A stretch of DNA of 64,000 nucleotides from Salvia splendens (lineage: Eukaryota > Streptophyta > Magnoliopsida > Lamiales > Lamiaceae), in NCBI RefSeq assembly GCF_004379255.2, contig NC_056033.1, forward strand, positions 4,444,172 through 4,508,171, given 5' to 3'. Shown piece by piece: positions 35,214 through 48,235 of this stretch. How positions within the stretch are numbered: the stretch's first letter is position 1; every line of letters starts with the position of its first letter. A program made the translations under genes and the position numbers. The notes below the pieces were generated by a model that was not told the origin of the DNA, made no database searches, and saw only the letters and a list, made by a program, of their open reading frames with translations.

Positions 35214-36000
35214 GTAGGTTTGCCTTCTCTCGTTAGATTCCTCTTTTCTCTCTTGAGAGATTGGTAATTTCTTCTACTTACTTATAATTGTAAGATTAGA
35301 ATGCTTTCCAAACAAACATGTTGAAATGCTCTGTTTTGTGACATCATGTGTTGCAAGTTTCAGTCAAAGTTAGTAGTAGAATTTTAACATCCTTTTTGCT
35401 TCTCCATGTTTGTTAGGTTGTCTTTGTTTTTTTACTTTTTATTTGTGATATTACTCAGACAAATACAAGAAATTATGTTGTTGAAGTTCTTTGATTATAA
35501 TGGCAGTCTGATAGAGAGAGACTATCATCAAACTAGTAAAGAAAGATCTGCATAGCTTACTAATCTCTGCCTAAATGAATATTGGAATCATTACATTAGT
35601 TTGATTATATTACAGAGTAGGTATAAGACAGTTACCAAAAAGGCAGCTGTTTGTCAAAGGTTGAATTCTTTACAAAGAGGACAGTCGAATCTTATCTCAG
35701 TACATAATTTTTTTAGTCACTCAAGAATTAATTAAGTAGTAGCATATTGTTGAGTAATTAGACTTATAATGTTGTGCAGCCGGGCGATTTCCACGTGTAC
35801 GTTTATTAGTAAAAGTGAAACACGAGAATTAACACGAAATCTGTCATTGCACAACCCCGATAACCATCAATACATGTCAAGAATGGTGAAAAGAGCATCA
35901 ATGCTATGTAGCAGTGTGTCAAGGAGGTCACTTGTTAAGGAGGGAGACAATGATAAGTTTACTAGTTGCTACCAAGAGTCAAACATCTTGATTGTTAAGA
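35214..36000. other. Intergenic spacer between the DUF761-like ORF and the AHL 3' end
   Basis: No convincing gene was recognised. An open frame at 35769-36023 has no family resemblance that I can see. Confidence 0.35.
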
Positions 36001-38381
36001 CTATCCCTGCAGTGATATATTGATGTCGGCCGTGGAACTCCTCGACTTTTCTGCAGTCTGAATTGCTGCCCAGCCAGTGGGGTGGTCAGCAGAGCTGGAG
36101 CAGCTAGGCCTAAGCCCTTGAATGTTGCCTGAGATATTCTTGTCCTGGTTCGACAAAGGGGCGCCAGCCGGAACCGATGCATTAACTGTGTACTGCTGCT
36201 TCTTAGGTTTGAGCTCAAGGGAACTTCCCACTAGGTAACTTGCAACAACAATCTGAGAGAGAGAGAGAATATATAAGTAGCCTTCAAGAAATCAGCAGTG
36301 GCAATGATGGAAAGAGGGAGATAAAATGGAAGTATACCTTTACTGGAGTGGCAGCAACTGTCAATCCAGAAACCAAACCTCCCACGACACGACCATCAGC
36401 TCCAGACAAGGTTATGGTCATCATACCGGATCTTCCGTATTTGTCTGGCATCTCCGTTGGCGTGAAGGATCCAGAAAAGGAAAGGATTTCAAAAAGACCC
36501 TAGAAATCAATTATAGGAAGAAACATTTTGAGTTATGATCAGAGAAAATGGAAGCAAAGAGCAGCTATGAATGATGTAACACAACTAGACCTTACACATA
36601 GTTTGGTTAGAAGCCCTATAATCATGAATGCTAACAGCTAAAATGTTTTATTAGATACACTGATTATCACATATGTATCTCTGTTGAGGTTAAAAGAGGC
36701 AAAGTAGAATTTAGCTATGTTGAGCCACTATCCACTAAAATAGCCAATGCTCGTGGCGATTCCAGCAAAGATCACGGCATGCCGCCTTTCTAGGGAGATT
36801 GAACCACTGAAAGGGAGCAGGAATCGGGTCAAAACAAAGCAATTGCTCCAGATCTTATATTTGAGTCCTGTGTTGTTTCAGTCTGAACAAGGAGTTTAAA
36901 CTAACAAATATGGTGCAATGGTCATTTTTCTCGTGACGTGTAGGTATATGACCATCACATGATTCTTTGACAACCACTAGTTCAGCTCGGTGCAATAACT
37001 TTGAATAAGAGAAGCTAAACATTACACAAAGCACTACAGAAGTGAGTGTCGAAGTTCATGGATCAGAATGTATTGTAATGCCCTGGCTGAGACGAATCTG
37101 TGGCAGCAATGTATAAGAAACACACAAACCCTCGAACCTCACCATCCAAGTCAAAGAGGAAGAAAAAGACAATCACATCTTGATAATGGCAATCTTGATC
37201 ATGAGACCAACTACTTGGAAGCAAATAGCATACTTTATATATGCCTGAATAAGATGAATAGATGCAGATAGATTAATATAGGCACGTTCACTTCTATAAC
37301 ACTGTAAAAGTCTAGAAATTGTCGATGGTTGCTCTTAAAGAGAAATGAGAGTGGAGATTCATAGTTATCCGAGCTGAGCAAGTACTGGCGACAATGCGAA
37401 GAATGATAATATTTCTTCAGAGAATTCTTTCATTATACTTCAGTTTGCTTTCACTGTGATTCAATCTGATATGAAATGTGATGAGATTTCACAAGTTAAA
37501 ATGCTACCTCATAAGTCAAAATTCCACCAGAGGAATTAGGATGTCGAAGTGTCACATTTGACACTCTCCCACTGCCAGATATTATGCACACAGCTCGCGG
37601 TCCTTGTCGAGAGAACTCCATTATCTTCAACGAGATATCCTAGTAACCACAAATCAGTTAGGCAATGAATGACCCTACGACATAAGTTTCCTCTAGTTCT
37701 AGACAAATGTACCTCGCCAGCATTCACGGTGATCACATGTGGTAAAAAACTTGACCCGGTTGAACATTCAATCCAGTCATCTGACAATATGAGGAAGAAA
37801 TAAGCAACTTGATTAAAGCATCAAATAAACCCAAAATGAACATTGTGGTACATTTGAATTAAACAAGTGGCACTAAAATTTTCCATTTTGAAATCTCATA
37901 TATTCCAAGGGAGGGAAAGTGACTGACAAACCTAGTTAAATAGATGTATGAAATATATCAAGAACACCATAAGCAACGTTTCAAACAAAAATGCATCTAA
38001 GCCCCAGTTGACTGAGAAACAGAACACGATACTAGTACCTAATTTTTCTGTTCCAATTTTACTCTTATGCTTCTTCTCGGAAGTGGTGGCCCGAGCCAGG
38101 GCACCTGGCTTAACATCCTCACCATAGGCCTTGCCAGCAGCAGGTGGAGCAGAAGATGATACCTGCACCAAAGAAAAAGCTCCGCTTGATGATTCGTCAG
38201 GCTTATACTTCCTAGGCCGGCCTCTCTTCTTCCTCTCCGAGCCTGCTACATTCATCACTGGTGGAGTCATTTGAGAAGTTCCAAATTCAGAACTCTCCAT
38301 CCTTGGAGCTACATGGTATGTCGATGGAGCTCCATGCCCGATAACTGTCACTCCAGAAGCCATTGCTTTATCCGAATCCAT
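36001..38381 (-). CDS. AHL1: AT-hook motif nuclear-localized protein (AHL, PPC/DUF296 domain)
   Basis: A nuclear protein that binds AT-rich DNA and forms trimers through its PPC domain. AHL proteins modulate chromatin and growth genes. Exons in transcript order are 38381-38039, 37780-37713, 37639-37508, 36499-36338 and 36252-36001. They total 957 nt, in frame, giving 318 aa. The AT-hook core RGRPR is at residues 53-57, inside ERKKRGRPRKYKPD. The PPC domain spans about residues 127-245, with HVITVNAGEDISLKIMEFSR, GPRAVCIISGSGRVSNVTLR, GGILTYEGLFEILSFSGSF and GADGRVVGGLVSGLTVAA. The tail is rich in Ser/Pro and Gly. A single AT-hook with this PPC type and introns fits the intron-containing AHL clade (AHL1-7-like). 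The symbol is a clade label; the exact orthologue is not determined. The PPC hexapeptide region reads GLFEIL where relatives have GRFEIL. Confidence 0.86.
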
Positions 38382-39686
38382 AGCCTCTCTAATGTAGATT
38401 CTCTGCGATATGCTAATGCTAAAAATCTGACATCCCTTGAAAAAAATTCAACCACATAAACTTGAGTTCATAAAAGTTACCAGAAGTAATGAAATCTAAC
38501 AACATGAAGGTTATAAGATTCATAATTGATCAAGAAATGTTAAATTAGTGAACAAGTAAGGCTAAATAATTTCCCATATGCTAAAAATGGAAATACCAAA
38601 GATGAGCTTTCTTAATTCCAACCCACAATCTGAAACATCTAAAATCTACTTCGGAGAATTCCAAAAACAATCAGCATTTTTTCCAATGACCAAACCTGAA
38701 ACCTTCTTCTCTAACCTCATCCCAAATCCAAAAAGATTAAATCTTTTGCCACAATCACCAGAAAAATAAGGAAGTGAAATCAAGCCATGCAAAACTCAGA
38801 AACAAAAAAAAAAACAGAAGGTAAAAATACCCTAAAAAAACAAAGGTAACAAAATTGACAGAACAAAAATTCACAGCTCAAGTAAACTCATTAAATCAAG
38901 AATTTCGCATAAAAATTGAAAAAAAAGGAAATAGGAGAAATTACACACACACTTTTACACAGTAAACTATTACTACTACCCCTCAGCTCCAAGCTCAACT
39001 TACAGCTAATTACAGTTTTCAAGAAAACTGAAACTAATTTCTTGTTATTTCCGCTTCTCTTCTCGAGCAAGAACGAATTTTGACTAAAGCCCACAAATCA
39101 AGAAACAAAAGCTAATGTGATTAAGTCGAGTCAGGCTCAGAAATTCAAGATCTAGGAGAGCAAAATTAATTAATCCAGTGGAAATAATGGAGGTAAAGTA
39201 AGTAATCTTTATTAATGGAAAAATGTGAAAGCTTCTTTTTGAATTTAGAATTAATATTTTGCATTTAAAGGAGAAGAAGGCATTATTAAATGATGTATGG
39301 GGACCAAAGGAGTAGCAATTTGTCTAACTTTTCTGGTTCTTGCAGCTGACCTGCCTAGCCTTGTGTCCTTTTCACTCAGATGTTTTAGCTGAGATGATCA
39401 AGCAGAAATACCATGAAAACTAGCATTAATTACTAATTAAGCCACTGATCTATACCATAAATAAAAGGGGAGTTTTGGGAATATTCACAATATTGGCATT
39501 ATGAAAATTTTGTAATATTAATAAAAAAAAATCATGAGTGGGTCATGGGGAGTCTTTGCCTCTTCACCTCTTTTGTAACTCCCATTCCATTAGGTGGAGT
39601 GAGTGAGAGGTGAGATGTTTTACAAGGGTTATTTAGCATATAAATATGTCATTTAAAGGCTTGAAATAGTTGCTTAATTGAGTTTA
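38382..39686. promoter_or_regulatory. AHL upstream region
   Basis: AT-rich DNA upstream of the AHL start, probably with 5' UTR and possibly a leader intron. A CT/GA-poor, TATA-rich promoter cannot be pinpointed. No other gene was seen. Confidence 0.35.
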
Positions 39687-39689
39687 TTA

Positions 39690-40715
39690 GGCCATTCGCA
39701 ACGCTGTCACTTATCTGTCCCTTAAATGACTATTCATGGGTCTCACTGTACTTTTTTACTCCATCTCTTAACTAAGGGACGGAACCTGCAACCCTCCGTC
39801 TTTTATCCGTCCCTTAATCATACCTTAAATTACTATTCATTTAATTTCATTTTTTATTTTTATTTTCAACAAATTCAATTAATAAAAACACACTTCATTA
39901 AATAAAATAAAATTACAACTTAAAAATAATACATAATTAAATTCGTGGCAAAATAAATAAAAAAAGACATAATTTAACTCTGTATAATTTGATACTCTAA
40001 ATTTACGTCAGATTATTCAACTATGTATAATTTGATGCTCTAAATTCATTTTCATTTTTTATTTTTATTTCCAACAAATTCAATTAATAAAAACACATTT
40101 CATTAAATAAAATAAAATTACAACATTACATTCTTAAAACAATAAAACAAAACATAATTAAAAATCCTAAAAAAATTTAAAAATACAAAACATAATTTCT
40201 TCCTCCGCCTCCCGGCGTCGATCTTCTTCAAGTGATTCTTCCATTATTCAACGCATTTGCTCGTATGGATCCATTAGATCGATTAAATTTGGGGGAAGAA
40301 TAAAATAGATAATTTCAGATGAAAATTGGAGAGGTAAGAGAGATGATTTGAGAGGATTAGATGTGTGTTGGTGTGTGAAATGAGGATGAAATAGGAGTAT
40401 TCATAGAGTAAAAAAATAAAAAATAAATAAAAAAGGAAAACGGTCGAAAACGGTAATATTACCGTTTTCGATTTTTAATTTTTTTTTATTAAATTCGAAT
40501 TTAAAAAAATGAATTATTGCGTTAGCGTGACGAAACCAACTCGCGGGCCGGCGAGTGGGCGTCACGCATGGCCCCAGAGCGTCTCGCGCGGCGTCTCGGC
40601 GTGACGGGGGATCCTGCGGGATGGTGACGGAACGGGACGCTGCAACGCGTCCCGCGCCCGTCTGGTCACGGAGGGACGGGACTCGTGCCACCCGCGTAAC
40701 GCGTTGCGGGTTGCC
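39690..40715. mobile_element. Harbinger-type non-autonomous element
   Basis: Ends GGCCATTCGCAACGCTG... and (reverse) GGCAACCCGCAACGCGTTACG... are flanked by TTA (39687-39689, 40716-40718). The right part is GC-rich (GGACGGGACTCGTGCCACCC). The interior is AT-rich with a duplicated block (CAACAAATTCAATTAATAAA at about 39868 and 40073, about 205 bp apart). It also holds a short remnant (CTTCTTCAAGTGATTCTTCC) that may come from an element ORF. Confidence 0.8.
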
Positions 40716-40781
40716 TTATAGAGATATAAATAGTTCTCTCATTTTACTTGTGTCGTCTTTCAGTCTTTCACTAGGACAAGC

Positions 40782-41283
40782 ATGGCCGTTGCTGTTGAGG
40801 TTTCCAAGTTCAGTGAAGTAACAATGGCTCCTCCAGATCCCATTCTTGGAGTTTCTGAAGCGTTCAGAGCAGATACTCATGAAATGAAGCTTAACCTGCT
40901 GCCTATCGGATTGAAGATCTACAGCCGTAAGTTGCTTCATCCTCTCTTGTATGTGTTTGTACAACAACTACTTTATTTCTGAGATACAATGATCGCCTAG
41001 CATATTTTATTTGTTGAGAAATTACTAAATGTTATTTCTCATAAAAACATTTGTAGGCAGAAAATCTTATTCTGGAAAGGGGAGACAACAAAGAGGTACA
41101 TAATTTTTTACTCCACAAGTCTGTGATTCATAACTGTACGAAAATTATATTTTTTTTTGTCACAGGTTGCCACTGTCCAGGGTCTTTCAGGAACTGGCTC
41201 TTTGCTGCTTGCTGTAGTGATCATAGGATCTGAGGGCTGTAGATTAGAAAACGGAATCAAGAATGGAATTAGATTATTGTAAT
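40782..41283 (+). pseudogene. Mosaic aspartate aminotransferase gene fragment
   Basis: Three segments match the N-terminal third of a plant aspartate aminotransferase, in the right order with gaps. Segment 1 is 40782 to about 40898, starting MAVAVEVSKFSEVTMAPPDP and including GVSEAFRADTHEMKLNL. Segment 2 is 41057-41095 (AENLILERGDNKE), preceded by an AG and followed by GT. Segment 3 is 41166 to about 41213 (VATVQGLSGTGSL), again after an AG. The stretch between segments 1 and 2 (GVGAYRT.. block) and between 2 and 3 is missing, and the rest of the enzyme, including the catalytic lysine region, is absent. Segments 2 and 3 keep exon-like borders, so this came from genomic DNA and not from an mRNA. 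The fragment begins 67 bp after the Harbinger-type element. Confidence 0.85.
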
Positions 41284-41299
41284 CATGTACTATTTAAAA

Positions 41300-42623
41300 A
41301 TTACATTTAATGTTACGGTTGTTATGTGATTTATTGTATTAAACAAATAATTAAATTAAATTATAATTTATATTTCTCTATTTTATTAATTGACAATTAT
41401 TGTATTTATAAATTTACTTTTATATGTCTATGTAAATATTGTTTTATAATAAATCTAAACTTTCAATAATTGATAATACATAGTACTTTTATTTAATTTT
41501 AGGATTTTTATCAAATAATGGCAGTGAGTTGTATTATTTCTCAATTTAAACAATTTGTTACTGTATTATTTTGTACGAAGCTAAATTATTATATGGATGT
41601 TTTGGTGGTAATAATTGAATTGTAAAAAGTTAAATGAATAGTACAAAATTATCAATTTGATAATCTCGGTATAGTGTGTCATATTATTTGTGAATGTACT
41701 TATTTTTTTTCATTATTTTGTATAAGGCTAAATTGTTGTTGCACACATACCTATTTATATTATTTTCTGACATATATATTACTTGATTTTTAAAATTTAA
41801 ACTAATACTCTATAAAATAAATTAATTTCCGAGCATTGCATGGCTGTTTGCTCAATTTTACTAATGTTTTAGTCTTTACTTTCCTTTGAGAAGTTATCAT
41901 ATTTGGTGTTTAGATTATTTTTTCTTGTTATTCGTTTCTGAAACATTCAAAACAAATGAAGAGTGATTAGGACAGAGTCATCTACTTAACGTTTGGGACA
42001 AGAATAAGGTCAAAGGAGTGATTAGGACAGAGTTATTAATGTTGGTGATTATGAGGTGAGGCATTAATGTTTTTTGTCCTTTTTTTGATAAGCTACTCCA
42101 TATTATGGATAAGAATAAGAGAGTGCAGTGCTATCAAATAAGAATGTGTATATATAAATTAAATTTAAAGTTATTATTTTATTTATTACTACTATATTAC
42201 TACTTGTTTTTATTTTGCTTATCACATCTATGGTCAAAAAGCTTTTCACTTTTGGTAAAGTAGAAGGTGAATTATAGTTGAAAAACATTTATTGGAAATG
42301 AGGACAAAAGGAATCGGTGGAGAAGTTTTGACGTGACAAATTGACCAAACTAGTAGTACTCCATTATAAAAATTTTATTTTTCTTAATTATATATTTATA
42401 TACAAAACGATGTGTTTGTGATGTTCAAATTGAATTTGGCTATTTCACTAAAATACGTATTTTTTATTTCTTTTTTATTTTAATTAAATAATATCATTTT
42501 GGTAATTAACAAAAAAATTATTTATACATTAACAAAGTAAATGAAAAAAATTGAATAATTTAATATTTTATTTTCAAACCTAATTAAATTAAACAAAATT
42601 CAATCAAATTTTGCGATGACTTT
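41300..42623. other. AT-rich intergenic DNA
   Basis: A short GTGATTAGGACAGAGT sequence occurs twice (41965, 42017). No gene was recognised. Confidence 0.35.
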
Positions 42624-42626
42624 TTA

Positions 42627-43287
42627 GAGCATCCACATCGGTGTCCTTACCGACGGATGTGCTCTTGCCGTCGGCAAGAACAAGCAGGTCCGTCGCTGTG
42701 CTCTTGCCGACGGCAGGGCGCTGCTCTATGCATAGAGCACGAGGAGTCGACGTGGCATGCTCTGATTGACTCGTTGGTTTATCATTTTTTATTATTATTT
42801 TTTTTAAAAAATTGAAAAAATCAGAAAATTCAGATTTAATAAAAAAAATATTTTTCCCACTTCCTAATAAAATATATCCATTTTTTCCACACTTTTAATT
42901 TATTTTTTCATTATTTTTACCCCAAAATTCATACTTTCATCTATAAATACTCTCATTTCAAACACAAAAAATGACACTATACCAAACAACTCTCTCAATC
43001 TCAATTTTTAGGATTTTAATTATGTAATTTTTAATTTTTAGGATTTTAATTATGTAATTTTTTAGTTTTTTTTTTATATTTTGTAATATTATTCCGGGTA
43101 ATTTTAATGCATTTTAATATTGCGGAAATGTGTTTATTTAAATTGAATAATAGAATGGTGGGACCCTTGAGCTTGTCCTTGCGGAAGAGCACGGATGTGG
43201 GTGTTGTGCTCTTGCCTAAGAGCGGGAGTAAAAGTGGGTCCGGGCCCACATCCGTGCTCGTTGGCAAGAGCACGGACGTGGATGCTC
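42627..43287. mobile_element. Harbinger-type MITE related to the 24441 element
   Basis: Ends GAGCATCCACATCGGTGTCC... and ...GCACGGACGTGGATGCTC are flanked by TTA (42624-42626, 43288-43290). The interior repeats the TTAATTATGTAATTTTTAAT units and the GGTGGGACCCTTGAGC segment also found at 26360 and 21716. It has no ORF. Confidence 0.9.
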
Positions 43288-43770
43288 TTATCTCAAAAAA
43301 ATAATCGCACTTTAATTTGGTTTTAGTTTTGGTTTTGGTTTTGGTTTATAGAAGTCTATGTTGAGCTCTGAGGCCAACATGGCAAGAAAATTGTCGATTC
43401 CATTTCTCTAGAAATTTATGGATTAGTATTCCTCATTTTATTCAATTTTTGCAATGTTATTTTAAAAAGGAAGTGAGAAATTTCACAATATAATTAAACC
43501 CTATGAATCTAGCCAGCTTTATTTTTGTACGCTACTAGTAGTATATATTAGATTATTTTACTATTGTTTTGTAGAATTTGTACCATGATCCACTTCTTGA
43601 TTGCTCCTCCACAATTATGTCTTTCTCACCTTATAATACTACTATGATTGGCATTACTGAATAAACATTCTTCCCATAATTTCTTTCTCGTAACTACTCA
43701 AAAGGAGTCATGCAAGAAAATAAGAGATGAAGCTAGCTAGATACTAAGATAACAAAAAAAGGTGACCCAA

Positions 43771-45131
43771 TTAGTGTGGAGTTGGAGGCATAAATCTAAC
43801 TCCTGGGAAGTATCTTGAAACGTATTCTCGAGCTAGTGATTGGAGGTCACCATCATCTTCAACTTCTTGATCAACTGATGAGCTGCAAAAACTCACCATC
43901 CCCAACGACGAGGGCGAAGTCTCGACCATGGAGGAATTAAGCACTGGAAGTGGCAGCGACGGTGGAGTGTGCTGAAGTGTCGAGATGCGAGCTTGAGTGT
44001 GCGCCAATTCGGCTTGGAGATTCACTACCTAAATGCACCACATATTAGATTAGTTTTGGTAAAATTTTGATCGATATCAAACAAAATAATGAATATCAAA
44101 TCATGAATTTTATGTTTTCTTCACATACAAAATGGTCCTTTGTCGACTCTAATTTATTGTGGGAAATGTGATAAATATTTGTCATTCTTGTGATGCTGGT
44201 ACATATTTATTGATATAGTACTTTTTGGTTAGTGATTAGTATAGAGGGTAGATGGTAGTATTGGAGGTTTGAAACGTTCATCCAATTAAATTTAGGCCAC
44301 GCCCATATTGAATCCATAACCCAGCTGAAAATCCAAAGCTCATTTAATGCAACTTAAGTCCAAAAGTGGGTTGGGTTTGGGAGAGAGTAAAAGATCTTTG
44401 CCCTAAAACAAATTCTTCCGAAATCATCACAAATTTTTTTATCTATCTAAAAAAAATGTTATTTTCTTTATTTATAATAGCAGTATGTTCAGACAACTCC
44501 TAAAACCTAGTACTCATCCACATTTAAATGAGATCTTTGCTCCAAAGACTACCAAATATTAAATTAAAATTTATAAGATCCACATTAATTAACGGAAAGG
44601 AAAAAAATAAAGAAAGGAATATGAATATGGTAGTACTAATTGATACTATTAACATATTTTGTTTAAATAAAACATGATGGTTTCAGGTCCTATTTTCATA
44701 TCATGATTATCATATGTGAAAAAGAATTAGTACTTCACTATAACAAGGTGAAGTAGTACAAGATTATATTTCAAATTATGAGATGAAAATAATATTGAGA
44801 AAAATAGACAGTAGGTATATACTATATAGAAATAAAATACCTGCTGCTGAAGAGTGAAGATGTGGGCGACGCAGCCGTAAACGGGATCCCTAACCCTAGC
44901 GAGGGCCTCGTAACAGAGCGTGACGACGGCGTCGAGGCGGCAGTGCGGCGGAATTCGCAGCAGCAATTTGGAGGCGTTGCTAGCCCCGAACACCCTGTGC
45001 ACGGCGGCGAAGTGGGCCGCGCCTTGATCCGAATCGAAATACGGTGCAAATACGCACCCTTTTACGCACTTGCGTCGAAGGAACTTGCACGCGCCACAGG
45101 GCCCACCACCTCCCTCAACCACGCAGCTCAT
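43771..45131 (-). CDS. LOB-domain (LBD) transcription factor, class I
   Basis: A plant-specific DNA-binding regulator. Exon 1 is 45131-44841 and exon 2 is 44028-43771, 549 nt in frame, 182 aa. The LOB domain covers about residues 10-110. It has the zinc-finger-like C12-X2-C15-X6-C22-X3-C26 ([16 protein letters not shown]). The GAS block follows ([20 protein letters not shown], then [20 protein letters not shown]). A leucine-zipper-like coil ([12 protein letters not shown]) spans the exon junction. The single intron at this junction is typical of LBD genes. Sequence is nearest to the LBD18/LBD20/LBD30 group by eye, but the orthologue is not settled. The C-terminal region ([33 protein letters not shown]) is probably the activation domain. 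No defect was seen. Confidence 0.92.
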
Positions 45132-46300
45132 CGTTTAATAGGACTACTCCTTTTAATTTAATGATTGTTCAATGGCTGAGATGAAGATATACTCTACTTC
45201 TTTTTTTTTATGATGAGAATTGAAGAAGGGTTTTTTGCTTTGATGTTATGTGTGTGTGCTCAGTGCTCACACATAGTATATATGTACATATATAGTACTG
45301 GTACTCCTACTAGCTAAATAGTTTATCAAGATTTTGTATTAGGTGGTGAGTCAGTTGATTGTACGTACAACAAGGGTAGCTTTAATCTCAAATTGTTAGT
45401 GTTTAATTGCAGCAAAAAAAGGAGCAAAAGTATAGTCAAGATTTCAGTCAGATCTTCACATATAAATTGTTATCAGTATAGATCAACTTAAATATTCACT
45501 ACAAAATACTCCTAGTACTTATATTTATGGACAAGACGCAATTACTTGCATTGGAAAGTTTTAAAAAATAACAACAATTTATAACACGATGGAAAAACGT
45601 CCTTAAATTAAGGACAAATAACTTCATCTTTTGCTATTTTGGAACGCTTCCATTTGCATCCTCTAATTTTAGTTAGGACATCAACAATAAAGATGTTTTT
45701 TAAAGCGTTGGTGGTATATTTAACATCCTTAATTGTATTAAAAATATCATTAACGGTTTTTGTTGTTGTTGTTGTCGTGATTTAATGAGCCATTTTTCCA
45801 TAATCAATTTATTTCTGAAAAAAAATATATATAATGTGAAGTTGAGAGTGACTAAATTAAGCATACCATAGTATAACATTTTATCTCAAATTAATAGTGA
45901 AATACTTAATTCATATTAATATGGAGTTGGATTTAAATAGAAATGAACTAGTAGTATTACATTGTGCAGTTCTGAGAAATTATGGTGAAAATGTTTGATT
46001 TCATAATCAAAATAAGGTTCTATATTGATTTAACTCAGTGGTAGTGCATGGGTAAAAGGTATAGATACAGCAAAGTGCAGAAATGAGAATGAAAATATGC
46101 GTATAGTAATATGAAAAATATGTAATGCGATGCGTGAAGCAAAACAACGCAATCAAGGTCATAGCATTTCTTTCAACCGCCGCAGGTACCCACTGCAACT
46201 GCATCTGCATCATCTCTCTCTACTTCCCACGTGCGAGACAGACATCCCATCGTCTCTCCCACTACTCCCAAGTCTTTTCTTCTGTCATTTCCATCAATCT

Positions 46301-46336
<36 letters not shown>

Positions 46337-46990
46337 GACTACAGAGAGAAAGAGAAGTATTCACAGAGCGTTTACTCACTGAAAACCCTAGCCACCTACG
46401 CTTCTATTTCTGATTTTGCTTATTTTCAGACTTATACAAAACTCATATATATAAACGCAATTTATATCAAATTCTTGATTTCATAATTAGTCATTTATTT
46501 TGTTTTTTGGAAATGAAATTTAATAAGTTCAAATAAATATGATTATGAATGTTACGCATGATTGAATTGACAGACAAGTAGTTTTACTATAACCGAGGTT
46601 ATGGATTGGTGTTGGCAAATGATAGTTGCTCTTTTTGTCCAATAATGATTGTAGGGTTTTGTGGTTAATTAAGAGATCCATGGTTCGTCATAGCAATGTG
46701 TCAAATAAGTTGAAATTCATTGGCTGACAATTTAATTATTTCTATATAATAACTTCAATTAGATTACTACTACAAGAATAGAGAGCAAAGTTTAGGTGTA
46801 TGCAACAACTTAGTTTTGGCGAATTTTGAGATGTCCATAAAGTTTAAAATCGAAAAGCAATTATAGTAGTACAAGTTATTTTATCATTATTAGTCTTTTT
46901 CACGTTGAACAATTCAATCGCAATTGAAGTTGAGTTGGAGATGATATGACTAGTGGCTAATGTATGAGTACACATACATATTTTACAAAT
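45132..46990. other. LBD upstream and intergenic DNA
   Basis: AT-rich sequence. A CT run followed by a CA run (46297-46336) ends an otherwise unremarkable stretch. Several open frames here (46125-46486) are made of low-complexity sequence and are not called as genes. Confidence 0.4.
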
Positions 46991-46993
46991 ATT

Positions 46994-47250
46994 ACTACCG
47001 TCTATTGTCCCATAATAATTATTACTCTTATTGTGAGCACGAGTTTTAATAAATGTAAAGAAAAATTGGTTGAAAAAGTTAGTGGAATTTGAGACCCATT
47101 TTTTATATTAGTTTTATAAAAATATGTGAGTGAAGTAAGTTAATGGAATGTGAGACCTATTTACCATTTATGATAAAAATGAAGTGTGACAATTATTGTG
47201 AGACGGACCGAAATAGAAAATAGTGACAATTATTGTAAGAGGGAGGGAGT
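46994..47250. mobile_element. Stowaway-like MITE
   Basis: It starts ACTACCGTCTATTGTCCCAT and ends ATTGTAAGAGGGAGGGAGTA. The interior has GTTGAAAAAGTTAGTGGAAT...TGAGACC, shared with 49488-49706, 52801-53058 and 54589-54821. Confidence 0.7.
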
Positions 47251-48235
47251 ATTAGATATAAATTTTGTTAGTATATTACACTATTGTTTTTTAGATTAAA
47301 TATATATTTGAATTACCATAGATAAATAAATTTCACATCATATAATTAATTAAGATCGATTATGATAGATATAGAGGTTAATTAGATTCACCTACAAGTG
47401 CTCGGAAAGTAGAAGCATAAATATACCGACGAAGCAAATGACGACCACCTAAAGTATTTGGAAAGTGCTCGGTATATCCCGTTTTACTGAGCAATTTTCC
47501 CCTTTTTCCGAGCACCACGGTAAACATCTTTTGTAGTGCAAATACTTTATGATTTATGTTAGAATTGAAATAACTTTTCACAAAACAGGCGCTAAATGCT
47601 CAGTTTCTCTTCCGATACACCAAAGAAAAAACTGATTAGGAGTTAGGACCCACAAAAATCATTGGTCATTTCAATGTATATGGTCGAAATTGAATAAAAT
47701 CACTTCAGATTAAAACAATTTGAATATTTTATACTCTCCGATTCCCTGCTTGGAGTAATATTTTTTCGATTCCATTGTAATCGACTTATTTTTCTTCTTT
47801 TTTCTCTCGCAAGAATCAATTCATTTAGTTTGTTCTTTATTCCCCTTTCACTTATCCATCTTATTTTAATCTCTTATTTTAATTATTCTCTTTATCTAAA
47901 ATTTAAAACTAATTTTAATAGGAACAATTTACCCTATATCTTGAGATAAATGGATTTGATGGGCTGCGGTCATAACGAATTAAATGCGGCTGAATGTGTT
48001 TAGTCCAAGTCAAGCCCACCACCAATATCGAGGTTGAAATTTTATCCCCAACCACACGTGGGCTACTCAGTTGGGCCCACCTCTTCATTTTCATTTCCTA
48101 ATCAAATGGTCATTGTTATTTTATGGATTAATCATAAGACAAAATAAGTCAATTATTGTTTCAGTCTTTTGATTCAAACGTACAAATATAATTCATCATG
48201 AAATTCTTGATTTTTTATGAGTTCTCACGAACTCA

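Noticed and set aside
46125..46486. Several overlapping open frames on both strands
   Set aside because: They are built on CT and CA simple repeats and contradict each other. None resembles a known protein.
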